Source: Candidatus Binataceae bacterium (GTDB lineage: Bacteria > Desulfobacterota > Binatia > Binatales > Binataceae). Taken from it: 56,749 nucleotides of DNA. The notes under the pieces were generated by a model, which did no database searches, had not been told where the DNA came from, and worked only from the letters and a program-made list of their open reading frames with translations. The stretch lies in NCBI GenBank assembly GCA_035500095.1, contig DATJXN010000044.1:1-56749 (forward strand), read 5' to 3'. Shown piece after piece: positions 42,728 through 52,263 of this stretch (its first letter is position 1; each line of letters starts with the position of its first letter). Made by a program: the position numbers and the translations under genes.

Positions 42728-42909
42728 TGTGGTGTCCTGGAAATAAGTTTCATCCTAGGATCTCGAGGCTGCCATTCCGAGCGCGGCGAGGAATCCCGGC
42801 TTCCACGAAAAGCTGAATAAAGATCGGAAATTCCTCGGTCGCTGACTCCCTCGGAATGACAGCCTGACGTTCTTCCGGATATGCGGGTTATTTGCGGGAC
42901 ATCACACTA
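42725..42909. mobile_element. 185-bp MITE-like element with TA target duplication
   Basis: The ends are inverted repeats: tagtgtggtgtcc at the left and, read on the other strand, tagtgtgatgtcc at the right, with similarity continuing for about 21 bp (18 matches). TA at both ends is consistent with the TA duplication of IS630/Tc1-mariner elements. Inside are two further inverted arms around cattccgag / ctcggaatg, giving a long hairpin. No coding capacity. It sits inside the TAG stop codon of the amidase gene, and the inserted copy recreates TAG. Confidence 0.7.
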
Positions 42910-42967
42910 GGTCGTGCTTAACGAGACTTGCGTGTCAAAGCCCCGGGACGGACGAGAAAGGACGGGT

Positions 42968-43363
42968 ATGAAGAAGAGCGGGACGCAGAAAGCCAATTCT
43001 CCTTCTCAGTTGATAGACGCGAGAATCAAGGAGCTGGGCGACTGGCGAGGCCAGATGCTCAGCCGGCTCCGTACCTTGGTCAGGGAAGCCGATCCCGAAG
43101 TCGTCGAGGAATGGAAGTGGAGAGGGGTTCCGGTATGGTCGCATGACGGATTGATCTGCACCGGCGAGACCTACAAGAACGTCGTGAAGATGACCTTCGC
43201 CAAAGGGGCTGCTCTGGAGGATCCTTCAGGCCTCTTCAACGCCAGTCTTGACGGGAACACCAGGCGTGCCATCGACTTTCACGAGGGCGAGAAGATAGAC
43301 GAGAAGGCATTGAAGGCTCTCGTTCGCGCCGCCGTGACCTTGAACAAGTCCGGAGCCAAATGA
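42968..43363 (+). CDS. DUF1801 domain-containing protein
   Basis: 131 residues from the ATG at 42968, which has AAGGA nearby; a longer frame begins 54 bp earlier. The DUF1801 (YdhG-like) core shows in LSRLRTLVREADPEVVEEWKW-style segments and in WRGVPVWSHDG and TYKNVVKMTF. The fold resembles frataxin/YjbR-type small domains; function unknown. It lies just after the MITE-like element, so its expression may depend on sequence the element brought. Confidence 0.82.
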   Translation: MKKSGTQKANSPSQLIDARIKELGDWRGQMLSRLRTLVREADPEVVEEWKWRGVPVWSHDGLICTGETYKNVVKMTFAKGAALEDPSGLFNASLDGNTRRAIDFHEGEKIDEKALKALVRAAVTLNKSGAK

Positions 43364-43524
43364 AATGACGTGCGGCTGAGGGGAATGAGACCCCATCGAT
43401 TCCGCGGCATCGATGGAAAGGCGGCGCTTTCGCGCCATGGAGTTTTTCAGGCCGGGTTCACGCGTCAACTGTTGAACGGCGCCTGAATCGTTACCGAAGA
43501 GGAACTGTCGCGGCGGCGGCGGCG

Positions 43525-44955
43525 CTACTTCAGCGCGCGCATCGAGAACCCGCGTTCGTTGTAGCAGAGCAGCGAACGCTTTCCCTGCAGCGTGGTCTCG
43601 ATCACGACCTCGCGGCCCCACAGCCGCCCCACGTACGCGAGGGTCTTTTCCGCGTACTCGAGCTGAAGGTCGCGGCCATCGTGGGCGTGCTTGAGGTAGA
43701 GCGTGCGGTTCTGGCCGAAGTCGGCGTCCTCGACCTTTATCACCGGGATCGAGCTTGCGCCGACGTTGCGGATGAGCGTTTCCTTGACTTCGCGCCAGCC
43801 TTCCTCGTCGGAGACCTTGTCCACCACCAAATCGTCGCCGCGCGCCTCGTACTTGAAGAGATCCATCTCGCGCATCAGCTCTTCGGTCAGGAAGCGGCGC
43901 AGGAAGGAGCTGTCGCGCTCGGATTCGCGCACCTCGAAGATCTTGGCGTCGCCGCTCCTGGTAGGCGGGCCGTCGCGCTTGATTTCCTCGCGCGTTGGAT
44001 TCGTCTGGCGGCGGTGGATGTCCTCCCAGACTTTGAAGCCGAGGAAGTAAGGATTGATCTGGCCGGGAATCGGGCGGACGACCTGATTGTGGCGCACGAT
44101 GAATTCCAGATGCAGGCCCTGGTCCAGGTTCAGCGATTCCAGGATTCGCTTGTGCCAGTAACTCGCCCATCCCTCGTTCATGATCTTGGTCTCGAGCATC
44201 GGCAGGAAGTACTTCGCTTCCTCGTCGACGATCGTAAGCAGATCCCTTTCCCACTCGGCAAGGAACGGGTTGTGGTCGCGGATGAAGAGCAGCAGGTCCT
44301 CGTCGGGCTCGACCGGCACCTTGCGGATGTCGGGTTCGTGAACTTCGGCGCGGGCGTGGATGCGATGAAAGGGATCGGCCTTGGGATGCGCGGCCTCCAC
44401 CAGCCGCTCGAGCTGCTCGGCGTGAGTGAGCTTGCGGATTGCCAGATTGCGCCGGCACTGCCAGCTTAGCGCGTGCGCGGCGTCCAGCACGTGTTCGACC
44501 TTCTCGACGCCGATCGAGGGGTCCTCGGTGTAGCGGCGCACGCGCAACGCGTGCGTCTTGAACAGCTCAATCGTCAGCGACGCGCGCGTGGTGCGATAGG
44601 TAAAATTGTTCTTGAAGAAATCGTTATGGCCGTAAACGTGCGCGATGGTCAGGATCTGGAGCAGCAGGGTGTTGTCGCGCATCAGGTAGGCGAGCGCCGG
44701 GTCCGAGTTGATTACCATCTCGTAGGGCAGGCCGCTCACCCCGTGATCGTACAGCGTCTTGAGCTTCTCGTAGGACTTGCCGTACGACCAGTGCGGGTAA
44801 TGCGAGGGCATCCCCGAATACGCCATGTACCCAAGCATCCCGAAGTGGTCGCACAGCTCGAACTCCTGCGTGTAGCAATCGAGCCCGAACTCGGCCACCT
44901 TGTCGCGGATGCGCGCGTCCCATTCGACCAGGTCCTTGAGTTCGTAATTCGCCAT
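43525..44955 (-). CDS. spoVR: SpoVR family protein (YcgB-like)
   Basis: 476 residues, full family length. It opens with WDARIRDKVAEFGLDCYTQEFELCD at about 13-37 (key DCYxQEFE pattern), has HVYGHNDFFKNN near 106-117 and NEGWASYWHKRI near 262-273. Required for spore cortex formation in Bacillus, but widespread in non-sporulating bacteria next to prkA and yeaH, as here. It is the last gene of that three-gene set, 50 nt after the yeaH-type gene. Confidence 0.95.
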   Translation of the reverse strand: MANYELKDLVEWDARIRDKVAEFGLDCYTQEFELCDHFGMLGYMAYSGMPSHYPHWSYGKSYEKLKTLYDHGVSGLPYEMVINSDPALAYLMRDNTLLLQILTIAHVYGHNDFFKNNFTYRTTRASLTIELFKTHALRVRRYTEDPSIGVEKVEHVLDAAHALSWQCRRNLAIRKLTHAEQLERLVEAAHPKADPFHRIHARAEVHEPDIRKVPVEPDEDLLLFIRDHNPFLAEWERDLLTIVDEEAKYFLPMLETKIMNEGWASYWHKRILESLNLDQGLHLEFIVRHNQVVRPIPGQINPYFLGFKVWEDIHRRQTNPTREEIKRDGPPTRSGDAKIFEVRESERDSSFLRRFLTEELMREMDLFKYEARGDDLVVDKVSDEEGWREVKETLIRNVGASSIPVIKVEDADFGQNRTLYLKHAHDGRDLQLEYAEKTLAYVGRLWGREVVIETTLQGKRSLLCYNERGFSMRALK

Positions 44956-45005
44956 CGCCGAGTCCGATCCGAAGTTGTTTTTTCGATCCGGATTATCGAT
45001 CCGGA

Positions 45006-46265
45006 CTATTCCTTAATCCGGTCTTTGGCGAGAAAGGCCTTGAAGGAGGGCCAGATGTCCTCCTTGCGCTCGATCAGCACCGAGTGAAAATTGGCTGCTT
45101 CCAGCCGCCGGAATACGTTAAGCATCGACGATTCGTAGTAGCGCGAGCCGAGCGGCTTGATCTCGCCGTAGCCGAACAGGTTGCACACATCCGACAGCTC
45201 CTTGGCCGCCTTCAGCGCCGCCGGATTGTCGGAATCGAAGTTGTCGCCGTCCGAGCAGTGGAAGGCGTAGATGTTCCACAGCGACGGATGATAGCGCTCG
45301 TTGATGATCTCGAGCGCCTTCACGTAGCCAGACGAAATGAAGGTGCCGCCGGCCTCGCCCTTGTGGAAAAACTCCTCCTCGGTGACCTCGCGGGCTTCGG
45401 TGTGATGGGCGATGAAGACGATCTCGACGTTGCGGTAACGGGTCGCGATGAACTGGTAGAGCATGAAGAAGAAGCTCCGCGCGAGATACTTCTTCATCGT
45501 GTCCATCGAGCCCGACGTGTCCATGATGCACATCACGACCGCGTTGGACTCTTCCTTGGTGTCGGTCTCGACGTGGCGGTAGCGCAGGTCGTCCTGATGG
45601 AAGGGGAAACGGCGTTCGACCGCTTGACCGTCGGCGCCTCCGAGCGCGGCCTCGGTCTCGGCCTCGAGCTCCGGGTTCTCCTCGATCTCGAGCGCGCGCT
45701 CGGCCGCATGCCGATGGCGTGCGGCGAGAATCCGCATCACGCGCTGGCGCGCGGTGCGCCGCTTGTCGAGCCGGATGCGGATGCCGACGTGGCGATAGCC
45801 TTTGCGCTTGAACGCGCGATCGGACGGAATCTGGCGCAGCGCGCGCCGTTCGAGATTGGGCAGCTCGAGATCCTCGAACATGATCTCGATCAGTTCGTCC
45901 AGCGTGACGTCGGTTTCGTAGTAATCGATCCCGGGACGGTCGCCGGCCTGGCCATCGCCTTTGCCCTGGCCGTCCTTGCCGGTCTTGCCCACAACCTGGC
46001 CGGGGCGCGTGTCACCCTGGCCCTGTCCGGCGCCGGGCGCGTTCTCGCCGTAGATGAAGCGGTACTCCTTGATCCCGCGCAGCGGGACCTTGATTACGCG
46101 GTCGCGGTCTTTGCCGATAATCGATTCTTCGGCGATGATGTCGGCGATATTCTCGCGGATCGACTCGCGGACTTTCTGCCGATGGCGCGCGCGATCGCCG
46201 GCCGAACGATCGGAATGTTCCGCGTCGGAGCGGCTGTATTCGCGGAAGATGCTTTCAGGCGGCAT
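45006..46265 (-). CDS. yeaH: DUF444 family protein YeaH/YhbH
   Basis: 419 residues. A C-terminal von Willebrand A-type domain is seen as VVMCIMDTSGSMDTMKKY with a MIDAS DTSGS motif at about 248-252, then IVFIAHHTEAREVTEEEFF; the N-terminal half is charged, with a Gly/Gln/Lys-rich linker around 75-110. In enterobacteria YeaH works with the kinase YeaG in stress adaptation. Middle gene of the prkA-yeaH-spoVR set. Confidence 0.94.
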   Translation of the reverse strand: MPPESIFREYSRSDAEHSDRSAGDRARHRQKVRESIRENIADIIAEESIIGKDRDRVIKVPLRGIKEYRFIYGENAPGAGQGQGDTRPGQVVGKTGKDGQGKGDGQAGDRPGIDYYETDVTLDELIEIMFEDLELPNLERRALRQIPSDRAFKRKGYRHVGIRIRLDKRRTARQRVMRILAARHRHAAERALEIEENPELEAETEAALGGADGQAVERRFPFHQDDLRYRHVETDTKEESNAVVMCIMDTSGSMDTMKKYLARSFFFMLYQFIATRYRNVEIVFIAHHTEAREVTEEEFFHKGEAGGTFISSGYVKALEIINERYHPSLWNIYAFHCSDGDNFDSDNPAALKAAKELSDVCNLFGYGEIKPLGSRYYESSMLNVFRRLEAANFHSVLIERKEDIWPSFKAFLAKDRIKE

Positions 46266-46366
46266 TTTTGGGCGTCAGGTTCTGCTCATGTTGCGGCCCG
46301 GCGCACGCCGGACCCCGCTTTACGTTGATTCCTCGCGCCGCTTGGCTGTTTGCGTCGCGCGCACCT

Positions 46367-48301
46367 CTAATCTTTCCACAGATTGTTGGCCGCGTATTTG
46401 AGTACCACGTCCACGCACGATTCGCAGTAGCCGTTCTCGAGCAGATTGCGCACCATCGCGTTGTACTTATCGCCCTGCTCTTCGTCGCGCGTGCGGGCCT
46501 TGGTGATGATCCGCGAGATGTCGCGCACCGAGGTCATCAGCTTCTTTTCGATCGCTTCCTTGAGCGGCTCGTAGCTGCGGTAGCTGACCTTCTCGCCGCG
46601 CCGCGAGCTCGACCACAGGTAGGCGATCACCTCCTGGCGGAAGCCGTCGGCGGTCGAGCCGATGATCGCGATCTGCTCCTCGATCGATTTGAGAAAGCCC
46701 TCGTCTGGCGGCAGCTCTTCCTTGGTGTTGCGGTCGCGCACCTTGGTCTTGTTGACATAGGCCTCGGCGTGGTCGAGGTAGTTCTGGAACAGCGCTTCGG
46801 CCTGTTCCTGATAGGAGTAAACGAACGCCCGCGTGATCTCCTTCTCGAGCAGGTCGAGGTACTCCTTGTGCAGCGTGTCCTGGAGGAACTCGAGGTACTG
46901 CTTGCGGCTGTCGTCGGGCAGGTCGCCCTCCTTGACCATTCCGATCAGCGCCTCGCGCACGTTGATCGGATTGATGCAGTTGCCGCTGACGTTGTCGGAG
47001 AGCGCGTTGTCGAGCGCCTTCATGATGAAGCGGGTCGAGATTCCCGACATCCCTTCGCGCTTGGCGTCTTCCTTGAGCTCGGTCACGTCGATCTTCTTGG
47101 TCCGTCCCTTTTCGACCACCTCTTCGCCGTTGTACAAGCGCAGCTTGGTCATCAGGTCGCACTTCGAGGTCGGCTCCAGGCGCGACAGGATCGCGAACAT
47201 CGAGGCCAGCTCGAGCGTGTGCGGCGCGACGTGGGCGCGGAAATCCGAGTTGCGGATGATCTTCTGGTAGATCTTCACTTCCTCGGACAGGCGCAGGTTG
47301 TAGGGCACCTTGATCACCACGATACGATCGAGGATCGCTTCGTTGGTGTGGTCGGCCTTGAACTTCTGCCACTCGGCTTCGTTGGAGTGGGCGAGGATGC
47401 AGGTGTCGACGTAAACCATGCCGTGGCGGCCTGGCGCCGGAATCACCTTCTCCTGCGTCGCCGTGATCATCGCGTGCAGGTACTCGGTCTCGTTCTTGAA
47501 CACCTCGATGAACTCGACCAGTCCCCGGTTGCCGACGTTGAGCGCGCCGTTGAGCTCGAGCACGCGTGGGTCGCCTTCGGAATACTGGTCGAGCTTGGAG
47601 ATATCCTCCGAGCCGATCAGCACGGAGGTGTCCTGGTTGTTGGGATCGACCGGAGGCACCACGCCGATTCCGATCCGGTTGCGCTTGGAGAAATTACGCG
47701 TCTCGATCGGAAATTCCTCGTAGCGCTGGCCGAATTCTTCCTTCAGGCGGTAGCGGCAAACGGGACACAGATCGCCCTCGATGTGCACCCCGAGCATCTT
47801 CTCGAACTCGCGCCGCAGATGGCGCGGGATCAGATGCAGCGGCTCTTCGTGCATCGGACAACCCTCGATCGCGTACACCGAGCTCGCCTGCTCGAGGCCG
47901 CGCTGCACGCGCTCGACCAGCGAACTCTTGCCCGAGCCGACCGGGCCCATCAGGTAGAGCACCTGCCGGCTCTCCTCGCCCTTGAGAGAGGCCGAATGAA
48001 AGTAACGCACGAGTTGTGCGATGGTGCGCTCGATACCGAAGAACTCGTCGGCGAAGAAGTGGTAGACCTTCACCGGCTCGTCCTTGTACAGGCGCTTCGT
48101 GCGCGGATCGTCGGAATCCTGGATGTTGTGCATCCCGGCGGAGATGATCAGGTCATAAACGCGCGCGTGGGATAGCTTGGTGAAGGTGGGGTCGGCCTTC
48201 ACGACCTCCAGGTATTCGAGCAGGGTTCCACGCCACTGCTTCGATTCACGCGAGGCCCGGTCTTGCTTGATCACGCGCTCGAAATCGTTAACTGCGGTCA
48301 T
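46367..48301 (-). CDS. prkA: PrkA family serine protein kinase (YeaG)
   Basis: 644 residues from the ATG at 48301, which has AAGGAGT 7 nt upstream and gives the same length as E. coli YeaG; the frame stays open nine codons further upstream. The N-terminal AAA-like domain has Walker A GPVGSGKSS near 103-111; a CxxC-containing segment PVCRYRLKEEFG and the long C-terminal PrkA domain follow. First gene of the prkA-yeaH-spoVR operon, a stress and nutrient-limitation module. Confidence 0.95.
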   Translation of the reverse strand: MTAVNDFERVIKQDRASRESKQWRGTLLEYLEVVKADPTFTKLSHARVYDLIISAGMHNIQDSDDPRTKRLYKDEPVKVYHFFADEFFGIERTIAQLVRYFHSASLKGEESRQVLYLMGPVGSGKSSLVERVQRGLEQASSVYAIEGCPMHEEPLHLIPRHLRREFEKMLGVHIEGDLCPVCRYRLKEEFGQRYEEFPIETRNFSKRNRIGIGVVPPVDPNNQDTSVLIGSEDISKLDQYSEGDPRVLELNGALNVGNRGLVEFIEVFKNETEYLHAMITATQEKVIPAPGRHGMVYVDTCILAHSNEAEWQKFKADHTNEAILDRIVVIKVPYNLRLSEEVKIYQKIIRNSDFRAHVAPHTLELASMFAILSRLEPTSKCDLMTKLRLYNGEEVVEKGRTKKIDVTELKEDAKREGMSGISTRFIMKALDNALSDNVSGNCINPINVREALIGMVKEGDLPDDSRKQYLEFLQDTLHKEYLDLLEKEITRAFVYSYQEQAEALFQNYLDHAEAYVNKTKVRDRNTKEELPPDEGFLKSIEEQIAIIGSTADGFRQEVIAYLWSSSRRGEKVSYRSYEPLKEAIEKKLMTSVRDISRIITKARTRDEEQGDKYNAMVRNLLENGYCESCVDVVLKYAANNLWKD

Positions 48302-48398
48302 CAGCAGACTCCTTGTTAGAGCAGACACCTATGGAAATTTTGGGGTGAAAAAAGCGGAAAGGATGATCCTTGAGTAACCACACATCCTATTGACCTTG

Positions 48399-48426
48399 AG
48401 CATAACCGAACCTGCCGCTCGATCAA
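48399..48426 (-). promoter_or_regulatory. weak sigma70-like promoter candidate for the prkA operon
   Basis: On the minus strand TTGATC (48421-48426) and TATGCT (48399-48404) are 16 nt apart, about 100 bp before prkA. Each box matches consensus at four of six positions, so support is slight. I looked for a sigma54 GG/GC pair here and did not find one. Confidence 0.2.
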
Positions 48427-48578
48427 TGCGCATGACGGATTAAAATCACCGCGCAGGCCCGGTTGTCCACAACAAACGTATTATCCGCCGTCGCACGCGT
48501 TTATGCGATAGCTGGATCCTGTAGCTGACGAAAGCCGCCCCAGTTCCCGCTTCCCGGCAAAAACACTCAGAGCTTGCT

Positions 48579-49478
48579 TCAATCTCGGTTTGCTTCAATC
48601 TTGCCGCGCTGAAACGGCGCCATCGGGATCGATTCGCCGAGCGCAAGCCGCCCGCGATCGTTGCGCACCTGCGCCGCCAGCACCCGATCGTCGTGCGCGA
48701 ACGACACCCACCATCCGCCCGCAACCGCGCGCGCCAGGTAATCCGCCTTGACCTCCATCGTGCGCAACGCATCGAGGTCGTAGGCCTGGTTCCACGGACC
48801 CTTCATGTGCGAGCGCGTGGGTACGATATCCGCCAAGTGAACGAAGCATCCGCCGGTGTCGATGACTTGCACGATCTGATGATCGGCAGTGTGGCCGCCG
48901 CTTACGCGGATGTGGAGACCCGGCATCAGTTCGACGTCGCCGTCCAGCGCCTCGAGCGAGTTGCCGAGTGGCGCGAGGCATTCTTCTATGTGTCGGTACG
49001 CGGCCCGCAATCGTTCATTGCGCGATCCGCGCGCGATTTCCATCTCGCCCCGCTGCACCATCACGCGCGCCCGCGGAAACGCGGCCTCGAGCGCCCCCGA
49101 CTCGCGCCGCCGCACGATTCCGCCGCAGTGATCGAAGTGCAGATGCGACAGCACCACGTGCGTCACGTCGCCCGCCTCCATCCCGAGCGCGCGCAGCCCG
49201 TCCGGGAGCCATCCTTCGCCGTGGTCGAAAATCTTGCGCTCGACCGTGCTCAGGCGATTACCGATTCCGGTATCGACCAGCACGGCGGCGCCGCCGCGCA
49301 TGATGAGCGGGCAGGTGAGATTCAGCCGGATGCGGTTGTTGTCGTCGGCCGGATGCTCGCGCTGCCAGAGCTCGCGTGGGACCACGCCGAACATGCATCC
49401 GCCGTCGTTGCGCCAAAGCCCGTCGCTGAGCATCGCGATCTCGAATTCGCCGATTCTGACTTTTCCCGGAGCGTCCAT
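48579..49478 (-). CDS. MBL-fold metallo-hydrolase
   Basis: 299 residues with the metal motif HLHFDH at 112-117 followed by CGG, then SGGHTADH near 193-200 as the later ligand region and VHLADIVP. It resembles the AHL-lactonase/glyoxalase II-like group with an MRGGAAVLVDTGIG strand near 60-73. It differs from the other MBL hydrolase of this window (22287-23135) throughout and is not a recent duplicate. Substrate unknown. It runs directly into the membrane protein gene upstream (30 nt). Confidence 0.88.
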   Translation of the reverse strand: MDAPGKVRIGEFEIAMLSDGLWRNDGGCMFGVVPRELWQREHPADDNNRIRLNLTCPLIMRGGAAVLVDTGIGNRLSTVERKIFDHGEGWLPDGLRALGMEAGDVTHVVLSHLHFDHCGGIVRRRESGALEAAFPRARVMVQRGEMEIARGSRNERLRAAYRHIEECLAPLGNSLEALDGDVELMPGLHIRVSGGHTADHQIVQVIDTGGCFVHLADIVPTRSHMKGPWNQAYDLDALRTMEVKADYLARAVAGGWWVSFAHDDRVLAAQVRNDRGRLALGESIPMAPFQRGKIEANRD

Positions 49479-49508
49479 CTTTTCACCAGGGCGCGCGGCG
49501 CGCTCGCC

Positions 49509-49949
49509 TCACGCGCTTCCCGCGAGCCACAGCCCGAGCATAAGCGCGACCGCGCCGAGCCCCGCCATCGCGCCATAAATCCGCATGAGCCGCCGCTCGG
49601 CGCCGCCGGATCCCGCCGCGCCGAGCCGCGCCGCCGTTCCCCATGCGATCGCGAGCGCGGCGGCCATCGCGACCAGCAGCACTACCTTCGCGCCCAGGAC
49701 CTCGACGAACGCCGTCGGCAGCTTGTAGTGCCGATCGCGCGCGACGTAGGCCAGGTTCGCGATTCCGCTGAGCGGCAGGACCACGATCGCGGCCAGGTTC
49801 AGCCGATTGAGCGCGGGCGCGACGCGCGCGGCCAGGCCTGCGCGCTCGTCTTCGGTGGACGCGCCCGCGGCCAGCACGAAGCTCAGGCTGACGGCGACCC
49901 ATGCCGCGCCGCACAGCACGTGAATCCATAGGATGACGGTTCTCAGCAT
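49509..49949 (-). CDS. four-helix membrane protein, possibly CopD/DUF2269-like
   Basis: 146 residues with four hydrophobic segments (about 2-26, 50-70, 82-105, 122-142). The opening VILWIHVLCGAAWVAVSLSF with a histidine in the first helix recalls CopD/HemJ-type haem or copper membrane proteins, but this is only a resemblance. The ATG at 49949 is chosen because the membrane segment starts immediately; a longer frame exists upstream. The 303 bp between this gene and the divergent amidase show no feature I can support. Confidence 0.6.
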   Translation of the reverse strand: MLRTVILWIHVLCGAAWVAVSLSFVLAAGASTEDERAGLAARVAPALNRLNLAAIVVLPLSGIANLAYVARDRHYKLPTAFVEVLGAKVVLLVAMAAALAIAWGTAARLGAAGSGGAERRLMRIYGAMAGLGAVALMLGLWLAGSA

Positions 49950-50252
49950 CGCTGGCCGGCCGTCAACGTCGCCGGCCCGCCTTTCGTCGCAAATTTTCCC
50001 GCTTCCGGGCGCTGCCCACGGCGGCTCCAACGCGTCTCACACTAGCGGAGGCGCCAGTGTTGTTGAAATCGCCGAATTGCACTAACAGACAGATGGGTAT
50101 CGGTGCTCGCGGCGAAAGGAGCGGTGCTCGCGCGCGACGGTTTCGCCGGTCGCGGATGCTGCGCCGCACGAGCGCGGTCGGGCGGGGCATGTGGCGCGCC
50201 GCGCTGGCAAAAGCGGTCCCGCGAAATCAGTCCCGCAAAATTGGTGAAAAAA

Positions 50253-51638
50253 ATGTTCGACACGTATATCGAAGCCTGGGAGTTGCGCGAACTGGTGCGC
50301 AAAAAAGAGCTGCGCCCGCGCGAGGTCGCGGAGTTTTACCTCGCCCGAATCGAACGGCTCAATCACAAACTCGGCGCCTACATGACGGTCGCCGCCGAGC
50401 GCGCGCTCGCCGACGCCGACCGCCTCGAGCGTACCGGCGCCGCGGCGGCGGCCGCGATGCCGCTTTATGGCGTCGCCTATTCGCTCAAGGACCTGACCTG
50501 GACCAGCGATATCCGCACTACGCTCGGGTCGAAGAACTTTGAAAACTTTCGCCCCCGCGCCGACGCCGAGCTTGCGGTGCGTCTGCGCGACGCCGGCGGA
50601 ATTCTGCTCGGCAAAACCACCACGCCCGAACTCGGCGGCCGTCCGACCACCGAGGGCGGGCTGTGCCCGCCGGCGCGCAACCCGTGGAATCTAGAATTCA
50701 GCGCCGGCGGCTCCAGCGGCGGCGCAGCGGCGCAGGTCGCGGCCGGACTTGGCCCGCTGGCCGAGGGGACCGACGGCGGCGGCTCGATCCGCGTGCCGGC
50801 GGCGTGCAGCGGCGTGGTCGGCCTCAAACCCTCGCGCGGCCGAATAAGTTTCGCCCCGGTGATGGGCGAGGGATGGGCGGGGTTCGCGACCGAGGGGCCG
50901 ATCGCGCGCTCGGTACGCGACGTCGCGTTGATGCTCGACGTGATGGCCGGTCCGGCGGTGGGCGACCCGTACTGGGCGCCGCCGCCCGCCAAATCGTTTG
51001 CCAGCGCCGCCGTGGATCGGCCCAAGCGCTTGCGGCTCGCGCTCATCGCCGAAAGCGCGCTCGGCCCGGTCGATCCTGAGGTCCGCGCCGCGCTGGATCG
51101 CGCGTGTGGCGTTTTTCGCGCGATGGGTCATAGCGTCGAGCCGGTCAACGTCGATCCGGCAAAGCGTCTCGCCGACTACACGCGCATCGCGATCACCGCC
51201 GGCATCGGCACCGTCCCGATAAAGGATCCAGATGCGATGGACCCGGTGGTGCGCCGCGCGTGGGAGGCCGGCCGGCGCCTTTCCGCCGCTGACTACCTGG
51301 GCGCGGTGGTGCGGATGCACAACACCTCGCGCGAGATCGTGCAGGCGCTCGCACCTTACGATGCGACGCTTGCGCCCACGCTGCCGACGGCGGCGCCGCG
51401 GCTCGGAATGCCGACCGACGATTTCGAGCAGTGGCTCTACCCGTTCATCCAGTTCACTTTTCCCTACAACGCCACCGGGCAGCCGGCCTTCTCGTTGCCC
51501 AACGGGTTCACCAAATCCGGGTTGCCGATCGGTCTGCAGATAACCGGCCGCCCCGCGGGCGAACTCGAAATCATCGCGCTCGCCGCGGCGTTCGAGGAAG
51601 CCGAGCCGTGGCGCGATCGGCGTCCGCCGCTGGATTAA
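50253..51638 (+). CDS. amidase (amidase-signature family)
   Basis: 461 residues with a complete triad: K79 in YSLKDLTW, S154 in SAGGSSGGAAAQVA, and nucleophile S178 in GTDGGGSIRVPA, the canonical form. It is therefore of a different subgroup from the amidase at 41354. The ATG at 50253 follows an A-run; GTG at 50244 is an alternative start and the frame stays open further upstream without family similarity. The C-terminus ends with GLPIGLQITGRPAGE, typical of the family. Substrate unknown. Confidence 0.92.
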   Translation: MFDTYIEAWELRELVRKKELRPREVAEFYLARIERLNHKLGAYMTVAAERALADADRLERTGAAAAAAMPLYGVAYSLKDLTWTSDIRTTLGSKNFENFRPRADAELAVRLRDAGGILLGKTTTPELGGRPTTEGGLCPPARNPWNLEFSAGGSSGGAAAQVAAGLGPLAEGTDGGGSIRVPAACSGVVGLKPSRGRISFAPVMGEGWAGFATEGPIARSVRDVALMLDVMAGPAVGDPYWAPPPAKSFASAAVDRPKRLRLALIAESALGPVDPEVRAALDRACGVFRAMGHSVEPVNVDPAKRLADYTRIAITAGIGTVPIKDPDAMDPVVRRAWEAGRRLSAADYLGAVVRMHNTSREIVQALAPYDATLAPTLPTAAPRLGMPTDDFEQWLYPFIQFTFPYNATGQPAFSLPNGFTKSGLPIGLQITGRPAGELEIIALAAAFEEAEPWRDRRPPLD

Positions 51639-51645
51639 CGCCCGT

Positions 51646-52263
51646 TTAGCCGCGCCCGAGCATCGATTTGATCTGCCGCACGTAGCTGATATTGGCCTGG
51701 TCGCCGATCCCGAGTTTGCCGACGGCGTCGAGGACGGCTTGCGCGCTGGCCGACTCGACGGCCACGCTCTGCAGCTTGCGGCCGAGGATTTCGATTTCGA
51801 CAAATTCCGCCGCGCTCTCGCCCATCGGGTAGTGGCGCCGGTTCTTCATCAGTTCTACCGCGGCGAGACGCTGATGCGGCTTCACGACGGCCTCGATGAA
51901 TTCTTCGGCAGTGAAGACCCGGCCAGACAATGCCGGCGCGTCGACGCACAGGGCGGGGAGGATCTTTTGCGCGATCAGCGTCGCATCGATCGGAAACTCC
52001 GCCTTAAGGTACGCGTGCCATTGCTCGAGTCCTGATTCGGCGCCCAACAGCACCTTGATATCCATCAAGCCGGCCCTGATTTTTGCGTTGGTATCGGACG
52101 TCGTATCCGAGACTATATAAGTCTCGCGCGTTTGCTCGATTGGCTCGTGCCGGGAAAGCCGATCCAGCCGCGCTCTCACCTCGGCGAGCGACGGCGCCCA
52201 AATCCTGAATTCGTAGCGCGGCTCGCCATTGAACGCCGCAGTTTTTGAGTCGGTCGATGGCAT
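51646..52263 (-). CDS. CYTH-like domain protein of unknown function
   Basis: 205 residues from the ATG at 52263, with GAAGGA 9 nt upstream. A strand-rich layout with RYEFRIWAPS near 16-25, TYIVSDTTSDTNAKIR near 53-68, LMDIKVLL and a later FVEIEILGR resembles the CYTH/triphosphate-tunnel fold, where alternating charged residues line a beta barrel. This is pattern recognition only. It converges on the amidase with 7 bp between stops. Confidence 0.5.
   Translation of the reverse strand: MPSTDSKTAAFNGEPRYEFRIWAPSLAEVRARLDRLSRHEPIEQTRETYIVSDTTSDTNAKIRAGLMDIKVLLGAESGLEQWHAYLKAEFPIDATLIAQKILPALCVDAPALSGRVFTAEEFIEAVVKPHQRLAAVELMKNRRHYPMGESAAEFVEIEILGRKLQSVAVESASAQAVLDAVGKLGIGDQANISYVRQIKSMLGRG

Noticed and set aside
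46268..48175. 635-codon plus-strand open frame opposite prkA
   Set aside because: Antisense shadow of prkA, composed mostly of Arg, Val, Leu, Asp and Gly without recognisable domains.
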